DNA from: Anaerobacillus sp. | GTDB taxonomy: Bacteria; Bacillota; Bacilli; Bacillales_H; Anaerobacillaceae | Direction: 5' to 3' | NCBI GenBank assembly: GCA_007120055.1 | Contig: SKOL01000140.1 | Location: 1-60,510 of the forward strand | Length of the DNA: 60,510 bases | In this document: positions 11,101 through 20,141 of the stretch, piece by piece | Layout of the letters: each line of letters opens with the position of its first letter | Numbering within the stretch: position 1 is the first letter of the stretch | Notes under the pieces: generated by a model | Told to the model about the DNA's origin: nothing | Databases searched by the model: none | Seen by the model: only the letters and a program-made list of their open reading frames with translations | Made by a program: the position numbers and the translations under genes

Positions 11101-14100
11101 TCAGAATTTATCGGATTAGAACTACTTGAAGAGCTTCATGATATACTTCGTGAATTTGGTATTTCGCCAGAACAAGCGCTAGAGGAAGCGAATGTAGCGT
11201 TAGCTTATTTAAATTCTGCTTATGAACCAATCACAGATGAAAATATAAATGATATTCGTTTGGCTTACTTTGAAGCTTATTTAGCTGTCGCTCAAGCGAA
11301 AGCAGTAGGTGTAGAAGAAGTTGATTTTGATCAAGACGCTTATGCATTGTACGAAACGGTTGCTGATGAGTTGGAGCAATTTACGACAGTAAGACCGGAT
11401 TATACAGATCTTCTCGAGCTGTTAGCACAGGTAAATGACGATCCAGAAACATTGACACTACAGCAACTGCAACAATTAACTCGAATGTGGTTCCATTACG
11501 GGGAGTTTGACCAGTACAAAGCCAAAATTGTTGAATACCATTCAATTAGCGGTGAACTAACATTAGCAGACCTTCGCTACATCATTCAGTACATGACGGA
11601 CTTTATCGATGGTGGAAACCGATACAACATTATTGATCAAGAGGTGGATCTAGAATTAGTAGCAGCTGTTCAGGAAATTAACGAGGATCCAATAAATGTT
11701 GATGTTGAAAAGATTAGAAAAGTGGCTAGTTTTTTAATTACCGATTCAGACGCTTTCTTTGCCGATGTTCGTGAAGCAATTTCCGTTGCGAAAACAACAA
11801 AAGCTCGTGATTTAACTCAAAGTGAAATTAGAACCGCGGTCTATGAAATCAATAAAGATCATGCATTAATTCTAATCAACGAAGATCCATCAGCAGTTAC
11901 TAACCTTAGGGTTGTCATCGATTGGGCAATTAATCACAGCACAAATTGGGAGGATCATACGACTCTTCAGTGGAATTTTGAAGACGCGTATCGTGTGAAA
12001 CTTACACAAACCGTTCAGCAGCAAACTTTAACAGTTGAAGAGTTACGAGAAGTAGTTCGTCAAGTGAATGGTGAAGAGTTTGATCGAGTAGTTAGCACAA
12101 TCAATCGCCACCTACCAAATGTAACGGCAAATCAATTTACGCCAATCTTCTATACAGATAGTTGGGTAATGCCATTACTAATCGAAGAGTTAGTAAAACT
12201 TAAAGCCGAAAAACAAGCGGACCTTACTAGAGAGGAAATTCATAATGTATACCGTGAGCTTGTGTCGACGACATCGCTTGATTATATTAATGAAAATCCA
12301 AATAGCTTTGACATTGATGCACTACGAGATGTAGTCAATCTTTCAACTCCTTTATATCGACTGGGCCATTATCGTGATAAAGTCTCAGAGATTAAAGAGA
12401 CTCATGGTACGTTAACGAAGGAAGATATAAACGCAGCGGTTCAAATCGTTAATGATCAATATAGCGCAACCGCACTAAATGATATAAACAATAATCCATC
12501 GACCTTCAGTTTTAGTTCTCTAAGGGCTGTTACTAATCAGGCGAAATATGATTATCTTGATCAATATCGTCAAGTGATCGTTGATGCAGCATCTGTGCTA
12601 ACGGAAAATGAAGTGAAAACACTTGTCGTTCAAACGAATAAAGAACTAGCGTTAGTTCCATTTAATGCGAGTTTACCAAACTTCATTTATGAAGATTTAA
12701 ATAAAATCATCTCTATAGATAGGCAGCTTTTTGCTAACTATGAAGAAGCGATTTTAGAAGAATGGAATACAAATCAAGTCGATCTTACATTAGATCAACT
12801 ACAAGATATTATTAATACCGTAAACGCTAACCTTGTCCAAATTGCAATAGAAGAAATCAATGACACTCCTGAAAATGTCACAAGTTTACTATTAAATCAA
12901 GCAGGAGTATGGCATAGGGCAGAACATATGGAAGCTTACCGCCCTGCAATTGTTGATCTTGTGGAGGCGTCGGATGTAGCTATTACGGCTCAAGAGATCC
13001 AACAGTTAATCTATGAAGTACATGATTTAATTGCTCTTGAATTCATTAATAATAATCCTGACACATTCACAGTTGAGCACATTTGGGATGCTAATATTCC
13101 TGTTAGCGTTAATCGTGACTTTATTGACGATTACCGAGATGAAATATCAACTAAGTTATCTATTAAAGGTGAAGCATTAACGAAAGACGAAGTAAAAGAA
13201 GCCATTCAAACGGTCAACGATAACAGGTGGGCTCTTTCATTAGATCGTATTAATGAAGATCCAGCCAATGCTAGTTTTACGGATATTAACCAAGTAGCTT
13301 ATAATAATGGCCTTGAGGAATATTTAGACGACTATCGCCTTGGATTAAATGATTATAGACAAACGTTAGGTCGAGATATGACCCAACATGAAATATATAT
13401 AATGGTAGAAAATATCAATAGTAACAAAAAACTGACATTCATTAATGCCAATCCAAACTTATTTACACGTGTAGATTTAATGAGAGCTCTTAAGTGGAGA
13501 GCGTCTGTACATTCTGACCGCTTTAATGATTACCAAGCGGCCATCACGTCTGACCAAGACTACGGTAGTTTAACGTATGATCAGCTATTAAGTATTGTCT
13601 TAAACGTCAATGCGCAAGAAGACTTAAATAAAATCAACAACGATCCACAATCTATCACATTAGAAGATTTATGGTCTGTATTACGCAGTTGGAACCTTCT
13701 TGTTAATAGCAACTTAGAAGCTTATCGAGAGGCAATCGAAGATCATGTTGCTGAAGGAAATCTAATAGAAACAGTTGAAGACCTTGAAACTATCATTAGC
13801 GAAGTAAACGATGCAGGGGTTGCTCGAGCTATTGATGCGATTAATGCTGATCCAAGCGGATTTGCTTACGAACTATTAGATCAAGCAGAAATTTATGGTA
13901 TATACAGAAGTGAAGAGTGGGTTTCTTACTATCAGCTAGCAGTTTACGAGAAAAAGCAAGCTGAAAATCGTGACTTAACACAAGATGAGATTAAGCAGGC
14001 GGTTGAAGAAGGAGCATTTTTAGTTAGATTAGCTGCGTTAGATGAAATCAATGCAAATATTGATACGTTCGACTTTGAAACACTTAAACAAGCTGTTTCA

Positions 14101-17100
14101 TGGGTGAGAGAAGAGCGTTTCTCATACCTTCAACAAGCAATTATTGAGAAAAGAGATGAACTAGATGAGGAATTATCAATTTCTGATCTAGAGGATGCTA
14201 GTAGAGATGGGAACAATCTATATTGGGACGCGTTAGAACAAATAGCGGTCGATTTCATTAACGATAATCTAGAGACGTTTACGTACGAAGATATGAAAGA
14301 TCTCAGAATTTATATTAATGAAGATCGTGTTGAATTTTATCGAGAAGCCATTCAAGAATCCATTGCAAATAAAGGTAATGCTCTAACAAAAGAGGAACTC
14401 TACGATGCAATTTGGGAAGGTAACAACCTTTACGAAGAGGTTAAAAAAGAAGAAGGATTAACCGCAATTAATGCAGATCCAAATGGCTTTACAATCACTG
14501 ACCTTGAAAATGCATTACTTTGGAATATTCAATCTGACCATTTTTACGACTATCGTAATGCGATTGCACAATGGATTGATGACAATGGTGAAATCAGTTT
14601 TACAGAGGTACAACAAGTGTACTTCATGGTTCGAGGGGATCGAGGCTTAGTAGCGATTAACCAAAATCCTAGTAGTTTCACAATGAACGATTTATATAAT
14701 GTTCTTGATTACTATAATTTCACCCGAACAGGAAGTCATGTTGGTTGGAGTTCTAATAGGCTTGAGCAATACCAAGATGCTATTACTGCTGCGTTTGACC
14801 CAGCTATTGAGTCGTTAACGATTGAAGATGTTGCACAAATTGTAGATAACGTAAATAAATATGAGCTATTACAAGTGATCATTAATAACCCATCAAGCTT
14901 TACGAGAGATGACCTAGGAAGGGTTGTTGGATGGTCTATAGCAAAGAACGACAATATTGAGGCATACCGTGAAGCTGTAACTTCTTTCTTAGAAGAAGCA
15001 GATATGATTACAGTTTCCGAATTAACATCTTTAACGAAAGAAGTTAACTTTAACGAACTATTAAATACAATCAATAACGATCCGGCCAATGTCGATAGGA
15101 CTACGCTTCTTAACCTCTTCATGGATGATTATGATAATGTTTATGACTTTATCGTTTCAGGAAATATGACGGAATACCGTACTGCATTAGCAGATAAAAG
15201 AGATTTAGAAGGTCCACTAGATAAAGAGCAAATTGAACAAGTAATTATCGAGGTCAATGAGGAAGTAAGCATTAACCGATTAACGTCAAATCTAACTAGT
15301 TTTAGTGAATGGGACTTACGACAAGTAGTTGGTGCAGAAAATGTCTTCGGTGGTATTCTTGATCGTTATCGTGAAGCGATTGGGGAAGAGGTTAATTCAG
15401 GTACTGAGTTAAATAGTGAAGTTGTATTAGACATTGTATTAGAGGTAAATAACGATACAACAGAGGACTATTTAGCTGAATTCGGTTCTAGTGAAGAGAC
15501 CATTGATAATAATAAATTGAGACATTTAATTAATTATCATTTCAAGCCTGCTGAAACCATTGTATTTTGGAATAATCGCGACCAATATACTGTAGCAATT
15601 CAGGATTTTGTAAGTGATGACACTGAATTAACTGTTGAGAATTTGTATGCATTAGTGATTGACGTCAATGCTGAACTGCTTGCAGAACGGTTAGCAGCGA
15701 TTAATAACAATCCTACAGGATTTACGATTAATGAGCTTAATGTGTTAATTGGTTTCAATGTCGCTTTAAGTAATCTCGAACGTTTCAGAGAAGCCATTAA
15801 TGCTAAAATTATTGAAAATGAGGGCCCGCTAACAAGAGAGCAAATCATTGCAACAGTGAACGCGGTCAACGATGCGATCCATGAAGAAAGACTTGCAGCT
15901 ATTAACGACCATCCGTACACATTTACAGAGCAAAATTTAAGGAATTTAGTTCATTTTCAACATGATGAGCACTTTGAGCGCTACCGTACGGCAATTAGCG
16001 ATGAAATTGTAGCCAGTGGTCCATTAACACACAACGAAATGCATAGTATCGTTAATACTGTAAACGATGAAATTAGAGATGAAGCGTTAGAGAAAATTAA
16101 TACGGATACATTTAGCGTTACGTATGATGAATTGAGGTTGGTAAGTAATTCCTTCATTGATCAACAACGAATGCAGCAATATCTAGTTACATTTGCAAAA
16201 ATGATTAAAGACGAGGGTCCATTAACATTTACTAGTCTTAGAGATGCGGTAACTGAAGTAAATAATTTACCTTATTTAATTGCTCAAACGTTCCCTAATG
16301 AACCACTTATGCAAGGGGATGATTTAAGAGTTGGGTCTGTTGGTGGCAAACTTTATTTAGTGTTACAAAGTGAGGCTAGCGATATTCAATCAGAACAAGA
16401 TTTAATCGATATTGTTGATGCAGAAAATGGTGAAACAATAATCACTAATGAACATTCTTATAGTAGCCACCATTTTGTCAATACAGAGGGTTTACCTGTA
16501 GGAACGTATGTCGCTTATGCGGTGAATTCAAATGGAGAGATTTCATTACCATCATTGCCAGTAGAGCTAATCGAGCCATATCAAACTATTCACAGTGTTA
16601 CAATTTATGAAATGAGTCGTTCGGTTGAAGTATATGTGGACACAAGGCTAGTAGATAATAATCAGGAAGTATCATATGAACTAGTAAATACTGATGGAAC
16701 ATCTTTAGAAAATACGTATGTTGAGACTAGTTACATTTTTAGTAATTATTCTAGCCAGTTTGTTAATTTTAATCATCTCCCATCGGAAATTGCTTATGGA
16801 ACTTACAAAATCAAAGTTTCAATTGGTGATGACTTAGTCGAATATACGGAAGAATTTGAGTATCTTCCAGCGGCACCAAACGTAACGATCGATGACTGGA
16901 ATAATGTTTTCATTGATGCTGATGAAACGATGGAATATAGAAGAAGCTCAAATGAGGATTGGGTTACTTATGATCCAAATAACCCACCGGTATTTGAAGG
17001 GGGGAACTGGACCTATATTCGTTATAAAGAAACTGGTGACACCCCTGCAAGTGTCACGAAAGCTGTACTTTTCAGTCAAACACCAAAAGAGTTTGGCAAT

Positions 17101-19884
17101 TCTGTAACGGTTGAGTTTGATGAAATAACTCAAGAGCTTTCATTACACATTGATACATCAGAAGTATTAAACGATAACCAAAATTACTGGAGCTATCAAG
17201 TGTATACTCAAGATGAAGTGTTCGATTTAAGTGAGAATGGTATACCTGTAGTTTATAGTGTACCTTTTGAAACTAGTGGAACGTACGCGTTAACAGAAAC
17301 TCAAAATGGGCAGCATGTGTTGGTCGTTTATTATGACCGATGGTATCGTGCGATCGCCTATTACGAGGGTCAAATCAACGTAGATTTACCTGAGGCTCCT
17401 GAAGCGTTTGACATTAACATTACAAACGTCATTGTTTCAGGTAATACAGTTACCGTCGAAGGTACAGTAGACAACTTTACTGATAATGAGCTAATAATCG
17501 CATTAGCAATGCCAGCATTAAACGATGAGGTGTACACGCACGCTACTATAACGGATGACACTTTCACTGCGACTTTTGAAGAGGTTCCTGCTGGTACTAA
17601 CTTATTATCTTTCGTAGTTGCTAATGAAGAAGTTGATGTAACTTTTACTGAAGGCTTAACTAGTGAAGTTGTAGTTGAAGAAGTTGATGAAGGAAAGGAC
17701 GAAGAAACTGACGAAACAGTTTCGACTTTAGCTGACCTTGGTGAACATGCATACCGTATCGATGACAACTCACAATTCGGCTCTTGGGGTGTAAACATTT
17801 ATTTAGACTCACTACCTGAAGGCTTTGCAGGTGCTACGGGATTTGTATTGGTAGTTGAAGAGAATAAATTCGAGTTTATAGAAAACCCATACAATTCCAA
17901 TATATTATCGACATCAGTACCAGCCGACGACTACACTAAACAAGACGTAGAAGGCGCCTTGTTTAAGTCTAAAACAACAGAAGTACCAGTATCTGAAATT
18001 GAAGAAGCGGTCTTCTCCTTAATGGGTAAACTACAATATGTTAAAGAAGGAACAACAGAAGCAGAAATTGATGAAGCCAGCGAATTAGTAGACCAGCTTC
18101 CTGATAGCTACGAAGAAAAAGAGTATTTACACGATTTAATCAATAGTGCTTATGATCAAATAACACCAGAAGGTTTTGCGGCAATTACACTTCTAAGATC
18201 TATTTTAGAAGAGGATTACCACCTGAACAGCGATGTTGAATTTGAAGATATTCTAGCACTTCAAGAAGCGATCGGCGAATTGGAACAGGGAACGTATTTC
18301 AAAGAAAGAATTGAGAACGACCTTCGTAATGTTGTACAGCAGTTCGCAAATAGTGTTGATGAGGTTGAGGACTTAGTAGAATTTTTCTTTGATGACCAAC
18401 ATGGATATGTTCGTCCATCAGTGACTGAGGCTGATCTTGATGTGATTCACGAATTAATCACGTTTTTACCTGATGGGTGGCACAGAAATTGGCTTCTATC
18501 AAGAGTAGACGAAGCCTATCCACAAGTAACACCAGAAGGAAAAGCAGCCATCGAAGTTTACTACTCACTAATTAACGAGTGGGGCGAATTCTCTAAGGAT
18601 ATAACGCCAGAACAAATTGCAGAGTTCGAAGCGGTGGTAACAGCACTTGAGGATTCTTCTTTCAAGGACAGATTAATGAATGAATTAAATTGGTTGGAAG
18701 CTAAGGAAATTTATGATGATATCCGTCGTATTAAAGTCGTCTACACCTATGTCGATCCAACCGCTTCACAAGAAGATATTGATCTCATCTTAGAAAAGGT
18801 TGAGGCACTTCCTGAAAGAAATCATAATAAAGAACGACTTTTAGAGAATGTCAATGCGTTATATGAACATCTTCGTGATGACGTTCGGTCGGTTATCGAG
18901 GCTTATAGTTCACTATTTATTGTTAAAACAATTAGCCATAAAGATGATTATTATGAAGAGGACTATGATTATTATGAGGAGGACCATGATCATTATGTTC
19001 TTCGCTCGGATCTGACGGAAGCTGAGATTGTGGACGTAGAAACACAAATCCTTGCATTATCTGAAGATTTAAAGGTAAGAGATTCTTTGATCAATGACAT
19101 TTCATGGATCAAAGAAGATTTTGAAGCGAAAGACGCAAGAGAAGCAGCCGAAAGCCTATTGACATATAATAGGGAAACAGGTCGAGATGAATTAGTCGAC
19201 GGAGTCACTCAAAAGGATATTGATCATGCAATGTCGTTAGTAGAGCTATTAAGTGATGAAAATGGGTGGAAGAGCCATTTAGAATGGCTTACTCAAGAAG
19301 CTCAAGCGTTACTGAGTGAACTTAACCATGAATCTCTCATCACTGAAATCGACAAATACGTTGACCTTGCAACGATTGGCGCATCTGTAGCAGAAGGAAG
19401 CGACGTTACTGACCTCATCATTCAATTAGTTGACGGTGAGACAGCAGATACAACGATTACAATCGTACCGTTGCAAGACGCTACAACAGACCCAGATCTC
19501 AATGCCAGTTTTCTGACCATCGATGAAAAAGAAGGAACAGTGATCTTAACTGAGTTAAATACGACAGGGCAGAACGTCTATGAAGCGGTGCTTCTCTCTT
19601 TCTCAAAAGGGTTAGAAGTAATGTATAAAGTAGTTGAGGTCCAAATAGAATCACAAACAGTAGATTCTGACCAAGACGATATTGAATCAAACGATCCTGT
19701 TCAAAATGATCCAGCAGCCGACGAAACAGACGATTATACTGAATCGGAAGATGCTGATGCGGACGAAACTACGGATGAAGATCAGGAAGACGATGACGAC
19801 GTCGTAGAAGTTGATGAAGAAGATGACTTAGACGATTACGAATCAGAAAGTTCAACTACCGACGAAACTAAAAGTAACGAATAA
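5152..19884 (+). CDS. Giant SLH-anchored multi-repeat surface protein (4,910 residues)
   Basis: I place the start at GTG 5152, 8 nt after a G-rich ribosome site (aggggggat). The next residues form a clean signal peptide (MYNPRSYRRFLQASVTAAIV..., cleavage near VSA-A, residues 31-33); a longer in-frame opening to 5053 would bury it. Domains in order are as follows. Three SLH domains (about 36-212) bind secondary cell-wall polymer. A beta-rich, parallel-strand region (215-500) and a Pro/Asp linker lead to three Big_4-like Ig domains (560-800, with the 'GTY-x-x-GTV' signature) and a second beta-helix-like region (800-1020). Five FIVAR-like helical units (1037-1427), nine 72-residue helical repeats (1427-2080) and 24 repeats of about 68 residues (2084-3713) form the stalk. 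Ig-like domains (3713-4177), an FGSWG module (about 4190-4274), more helical repeats (4277-4740) and a highly acidic tail (4840-4910) finish it. The mass is roughly 540 kDa. The layout suggests a stalk-like adhesin or fibrous S-layer component; that function is inferred. Confidence 0.9.
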   Translation: MYNPRSYRRFLQASVTAAIVASSVGPVATVSAAEMFTDVSKDHWAYESINKLAKEKVIQGFLDDSFRPGATLTRGHAAELLTRALNLPLQEVVEAPFNDVPQHSRVAPYAHALKEAGIFLGNHNGDFMTDSNLSRQEMASILVRAFNLKSNDTANITFVDFDTINDSHKQDVETIASIGITLGIGNDEYGPFGDVNRAQMAVFLDRTLSHIEQIQEQTIEEIQGSNITISGTTYAVSSEVKGILHEKNASVLQNATIAFNKVENEITSIEFFKLNQSGTVESPLVLDGGNQVIAGDVEISGDYLSLTNIKIDGDLTLNNEVDHQFSSENLTVEGKVSFVEDEKEVSISSLNQTKLNFSNSKLQQLVVSKNNVNVAATGTTSFEEVTVTANAEISGQNLTIPKLTLRNGTLSIEAAIDSLVVDSANEVTLLGQGNINNLEIIQQGNVYLETKGTIRELNIANENATVNIGADTKLTNVTLPNDQKVEKFIRNFDDIKGNIEKVAGEKLPIEDLHPDLPIDDEDEDEGDSEQSEEDETPDPTPPAPNPWQPAPQPDPEPSPTIESLAWETQELQIYENGEYLDSLPATVVATMSDGSEVEHDISWDDSNVDVSIVDTYTILGTVDGYAGSPLEFHLEVIDLPIVSLQWERQQKEIYENETYTLPETVTANMEDGSTADFQINWDESIVDVAQVGTYNIEGTVDRYEGDPIIFRLIVEDAPVEVFITSLDWLTKTEEIQLGESYTLPQTVTTTLSDGQTGEADITWDESTVDVNKVGTYTVLGTVADFDDKEVQYRVTVSLDGYEVDGSSATVTNEAAFKYAVAEPSIDQIILNTELSLTSPLEINKEVNVPASKDGYVLDFGQSTINHLTIDGNNTTVKNATIKNLTVGSDVTNVILENIEDVEGGVHTFDGGGGESIVLRGSTNLRGSIRITTNSDIQIRSEANGEEEAPKISGQVRVQTGAKTIISSPVAQLQIDNENNEIEVNAPVENLRVRASAEINEGEGASVGSRERTSNAVVKVNGEERNEEFQEVVDTQNLEDVISEVELLLSEAVEGDKNGQYEEGSITPLQEKLNDAKQFLVQFSDGENPENVEQSVIGEKETQLSAALANFEGQIVVVDFTSLIEKIDAATVNLDGAEIGSANGQHPLLAVLGLELAIDNAKQVVNVGSAADVDEAISLLDDVVSQFNDAEISIDRTDLDAAIISAQDLIDHSVPGLAHGQFPQSAVDRLQSAIDAATNTQSNEQASQSAINRAQDTLEDAIERFEAREIVIELQHLGDAVSNANQTLSEAVVGKSTGQYEQEDKDTFAAAITVAEAIFADPLSTQDDVDDAVKDLNNAKAAFEATTINVDFEPLQEVVEAADEIYDTAVSGDFAHHYAQEDLEAYETAINAAKEVLNNEMSTQVEVDDATVALTTATDAFDQVTDVVIEKLEAIAEADEKIALIPDVEDINYNNFEEVELFIAEAKSSVEAAQLKDAVDTDFAQFEKIQEAEEKLETLLNEKNTAILAVNNAIDNLPDPGSITYTDIEDVEDELAYIESLISEAKTKSATNEDFSDLEKITSLEEQIAELIETKEAAVLATKAAINQLPKVQNVSYDTLATDREKLDEALDALDDALAKGAEEAEITNLATLTNIQTKVVQLEQSKAESITFANAAIDNLPDLEDVSFETLMTSKEQLKATKTAVEEARTKGAVDTDFTNLEHLDAVNTLIQEKLTTRNEAITAVNEALALIPELDDITHNNFEEVEGMLDTAQEKIEFALNHGAELEDLGDHERVATAQEKINGLKQTLTEAVEAANDRLALIPEVDAITFETFAEVRTKINTAKAAISAARENGAEDEDFIGLSQLQEAEDKVEQLQQQKQEAIDAANQTLEEIPAVDDITYENFRGLSTVITNAVTAIETAREKTATDSHFVGLDKIEEAEAKIATLTEALTMALEAANDAIDALPLPAEVTEDNVPNIRTEVQAVEAIIQEARQKGALDSEFIGLELLEELHDILREFGISPEQALEEANVALAYLNSAYEPITDENINDIRLAYFEAYLAVAQAKAVGVEEVDFDQDAYALYETVADELEQFTTVRPDYTDLLELLAQVNDDPETLTLQQLQQLTRMWFHYGEFDQYKAKIVEYHSISGELTLADLRYIIQYMTDFIDGGNRYNIIDQEVDLELVAAVQEINEDPINVDVEKIRKVASFLITDSDAFFADVREAISVAKTTKARDLTQSEIRTAVYEINKDHALILINEDPSAVTNLRVVIDWAINHSTNWEDHTTLQWNFEDAYRVKLTQTVQQQTLTVEELREVVRQVNGEEFDRVVSTINRHLPNVTANQFTPIFYTDSWVMPLLIEELVKLKAEKQADLTREEIHNVYRELVSTTSLDYINENPNSFDIDALRDVVNLSTPLYRLGHYRDKVSEIKETHGTLTKEDINAAVQIVNDQYSATALNDINNNPSTFSFSSLRAVTNQAKYDYLDQYRQVIVDAASVLTENEVKTLVVQTNKELALVPFNASLPNFIYEDLNKIISIDRQLFANYEEAILEEWNTNQVDLTLDQLQDIINTVNANLVQIAIEEINDTPENVTSLLLNQAGVWHRAEHMEAYRPAIVDLVEASDVAITAQEIQQLIYEVHDLIALEFINNNPDTFTVEHIWDANIPVSVNRDFIDDYRDEISTKLSIKGEALTKDEVKEAIQTVNDNRWALSLDRINEDPANASFTDINQVAYNNGLEEYLDDYRLGLNDYRQTLGRDMTQHEIYIMVENINSNKKLTFINANPNLFTRVDLMRALKWRASVHSDRFNDYQAAITSDQDYGSLTYDQLLSIVLNVNAQEDLNKINNDPQSITLEDLWSVLRSWNLLVNSNLEAYREAIEDHVAEGNLIETVEDLETIISEVNDAGVARAIDAINADPSGFAYELLDQAEIYGIYRSEEWVSYYQLAVYEKKQAENRDLTQDEIKQAVEEGAFLVRLAALDEINANIDTFDFETLKQAVSWVREERFSYLQQAIIEKRDELDEELSISDLEDASRDGNNLYWDALEQIAVDFINDNLETFTYEDMKDLRIYINEDRVEFYREAIQESIANKGNALTKEELYDAIWEGNNLYEEVKKEEGLTAINADPNGFTITDLENALLWNIQSDHFYDYRNAIAQWIDDNGEISFTEVQQVYFMVRGDRGLVAINQNPSSFTMNDLYNVLDYYNFTRTGSHVGWSSNRLEQYQDAITAAFDPAIESLTIEDVAQIVDNVNKYELLQVIINNPSSFTRDDLGRVVGWSIAKNDNIEAYREAVTSFLEEADMITVSELTSLTKEVNFNELLNTINNDPANVDRTTLLNLFMDDYDNVYDFIVSGNMTEYRTALADKRDLEGPLDKEQIEQVIIEVNEEVSINRLTSNLTSFSEWDLRQVVGAENVFGGILDRYREAIGEEVNSGTELNSEVVLDIVLEVNNDTTEDYLAEFGSSEETIDNNKLRHLINYHFKPAETIVFWNNRDQYTVAIQDFVSDDTELTVENLYALVIDVNAELLAERLAAINNNPTGFTINELNVLIGFNVALSNLERFREAINAKIIENEGPLTREQIIATVNAVNDAIHEERLAAINDHPYTFTEQNLRNLVHFQHDEHFERYRTAISDEIVASGPLTHNEMHSIVNTVNDEIRDEALEKINTDTFSVTYDELRLVSNSFIDQQRMQQYLVTFAKMIKDEGPLTFTSLRDAVTEVNNLPYLIAQTFPNEPLMQGDDLRVGSVGGKLYLVLQSEASDIQSEQDLIDIVDAENGETIITNEHSYSSHHFVNTEGLPVGTYVAYAVNSNGEISLPSLPVELIEPYQTIHSVTIYEMSRSVEVYVDTRLVDNNQEVSYELVNTDGTSLENTYVETSYIFSNYSSQFVNFNHLPSEIAYGTYKIKVSIGDDLVEYTEEFEYLPAAPNVTIDDWNNVFIDADETMEYRRSSNEDWVTYDPNNPPVFEGGNWTYIRYKETGDTPASVTKAVLFSQTPKEFGNSVTVEFDEITQELSLHIDTSEVLNDNQNYWSYQVYTQDEVFDLSENGIPVVYSVPFETSGTYALTETQNGQHVLVVYYDRWYRAIAYYEGQINVDLPEAPEAFDINITNVIVSGNTVTVEGTVDNFTDNELIIALAMPALNDEVYTHATITDDTFTATFEEVPAGTNLLSFVVANEEVDVTFTEGLTSEVVVEEVDEGKDEETDETVSTLADLGEHAYRIDDNSQFGSWGVNIYLDSLPEGFAGATGFVLVVEENKFEFIENPYNSNILSTSVPADDYTKQDVEGALFKSKTTEVPVSEIEEAVFSLMGKLQYVKEGTTEAEIDEASELVDQLPDSYEEKEYLHDLINSAYDQITPEGFAAITLLRSILEEDYHLNSDVEFEDILALQEAIGELEQGTYFKERIENDLRNVVQQFANSVDEVEDLVEFFFDDQHGYVRPSVTEADLDVIHELITFLPDGWHRNWLLSRVDEAYPQVTPEGKAAIEVYYSLINEWGEFSKDITPEQIAEFEAVVTALEDSSFKDRLMNELNWLEAKEIYDDIRRIKVVYTYVDPTASQEDIDLILEKVEALPERNHNKERLLENVNALYEHLRDDVRSVIEAYSSLFIVKTISHKDDYYEEDYDYYEEDHDHYVLRSDLTEAEIVDVETQILALSEDLKVRDSLINDISWIKEDFEAKDAREAAESLLTYNRETGRDELVDGVTQKDIDHAMSLVELLSDENGWKSHLEWLTQEAQALLSELNHESLITEIDKYVDLATIGASVAEGSDVTDLIIQLVDGETADTTITIVPLQDATTDPDLNASFLTIDEKEGTVILTELNTTGQNVYEAVLLSFSKGLEVMYKVVEVQIESQTVDSDQDDIESNDPVQNDPAADETDDYTESEDADADETTDEDQEDDDDVVEVDEEDDLDDYESESSTTDETKSNE
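8260..9430 (+). repeat. Five FIVAR-like helical repeats within the giant protein
   Basis: Units of about 90 residues share the pattern 'L-x-x-x-I-x-x-A...A-x-x-G-x-x-x-GQY...L-x-x-AI-x-x-A...V-x-x-A-x-x-x-L-x-x-A-x-x-x-F'. FIVAR modules are three-helix units common in cell-wall adhesins. The assignment rests on this pattern only. Confidence 0.6.
9430..11390 (+). repeat. Nine 72-residue helical repeats in the giant protein
   Basis: Each unit contains 'A-x-x-A-x-x-AI-x-x-(I/L)P' followed by 'D-(I/V)-(T/S)-(Y/F)', a helix of the type 'AREKGA-x-D-x-DF', and a closing 'L-x-x-(I/A)-x-x-AE-x-K-(I/V)' helix. DNA identity between units is low, so this array is old. Confidence 0.75.
11400..16290 (+). 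repeat. About 24 repeats of ~68 residues in the giant protein
   Basis: Every unit carries 'IN-x-(N/D)P-x-x-(F/V)T-x-x-(D/E)L-x-x-V', then 'Y-x-x-AI' and 'G-x-LT-x-x-E(I/L)-x-x-(A/V)V-x-x-VN'. I counted 24 occurrences of the INxNP-type motif. Units are well diverged at the DNA level. The periodic helical pattern suggests a rigid solenoid or bead-like stalk. I do not recognise a named family for it. Confidence 0.75.
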
Positions 19885-19925
19885 TACCGGTAGTAAAAAA
19901 GTTTAAAAATTTAGTAAGAAAACGA

Positions 19926-19960
19926 AAGCAGCCACTTGATTATCAAGTGGCTGCTTTTTA
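19926..19960 (+). terminator. Intrinsic terminator of the giant gene
   Basis: A near-perfect 14-15 bp stem (aagcagccacttga / tcaagtggctgctt) is followed by TTTTTA. It lies 42 bp after the stop codon. Confidence 0.92.
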
Positions 19961-19966
19961 AGTTGG

Positions 19967-20072
19967 CTGGGACGAGGGGACAGGTCTGTTGTCCCATTAC
20001 AGTAGTGCGAGAGGTTGGGGATAAATCTCTTGGTCGAATTGGTGGAACGCTGGACCTGTCCCCTCGTCCCAG
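19967..20072. repeat. Complete palindromic MITE/REP-like element with perfect 20-bp inverted ends
   Basis: The left end CTGGGACGAGGGGACAGGTC (19967-19986) is matched exactly, inverted, at 20053-20072. The 106-bp unit has no ORF. Partial or variant copies occur at 20984, 22180, 22334 and 22703. It sits between two terminators in a convergent intergenic gap. Confidence 0.85.
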
Positions 20073-20084
20073 GAGTAAATATTG

Positions 20085-20128
20085 AAAAAAGGACCTTATC
20101 ACATTTTAAAGTGATAAGGTCCTTTTTT
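20085..20128. terminator. Bidirectional intrinsic terminator
   Basis: An 18-bp perfect stem (aaaaaaggaccttatcac / gtgataaggtcctttttt) has an 8-nt loop and a T-run on both strands. It serves the minus-strand gene ending at 20142 and backs up the terminator of the giant gene. Confidence 0.92.
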
Positions 20129-20141
20129 AATTGCAAAGCTA

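Noticed and set aside
16892..17107. 71-codon + strand ORF inside the giant gene
   Set aside because: It is out of frame within a continuous large gene, has no ribosome site and no recognisable protein features.
19903..20136. Minus-strand ORFs across the palindromic element
   Set aside because: They span two terminators and the non-coding element; the translation is only the element and hairpins.
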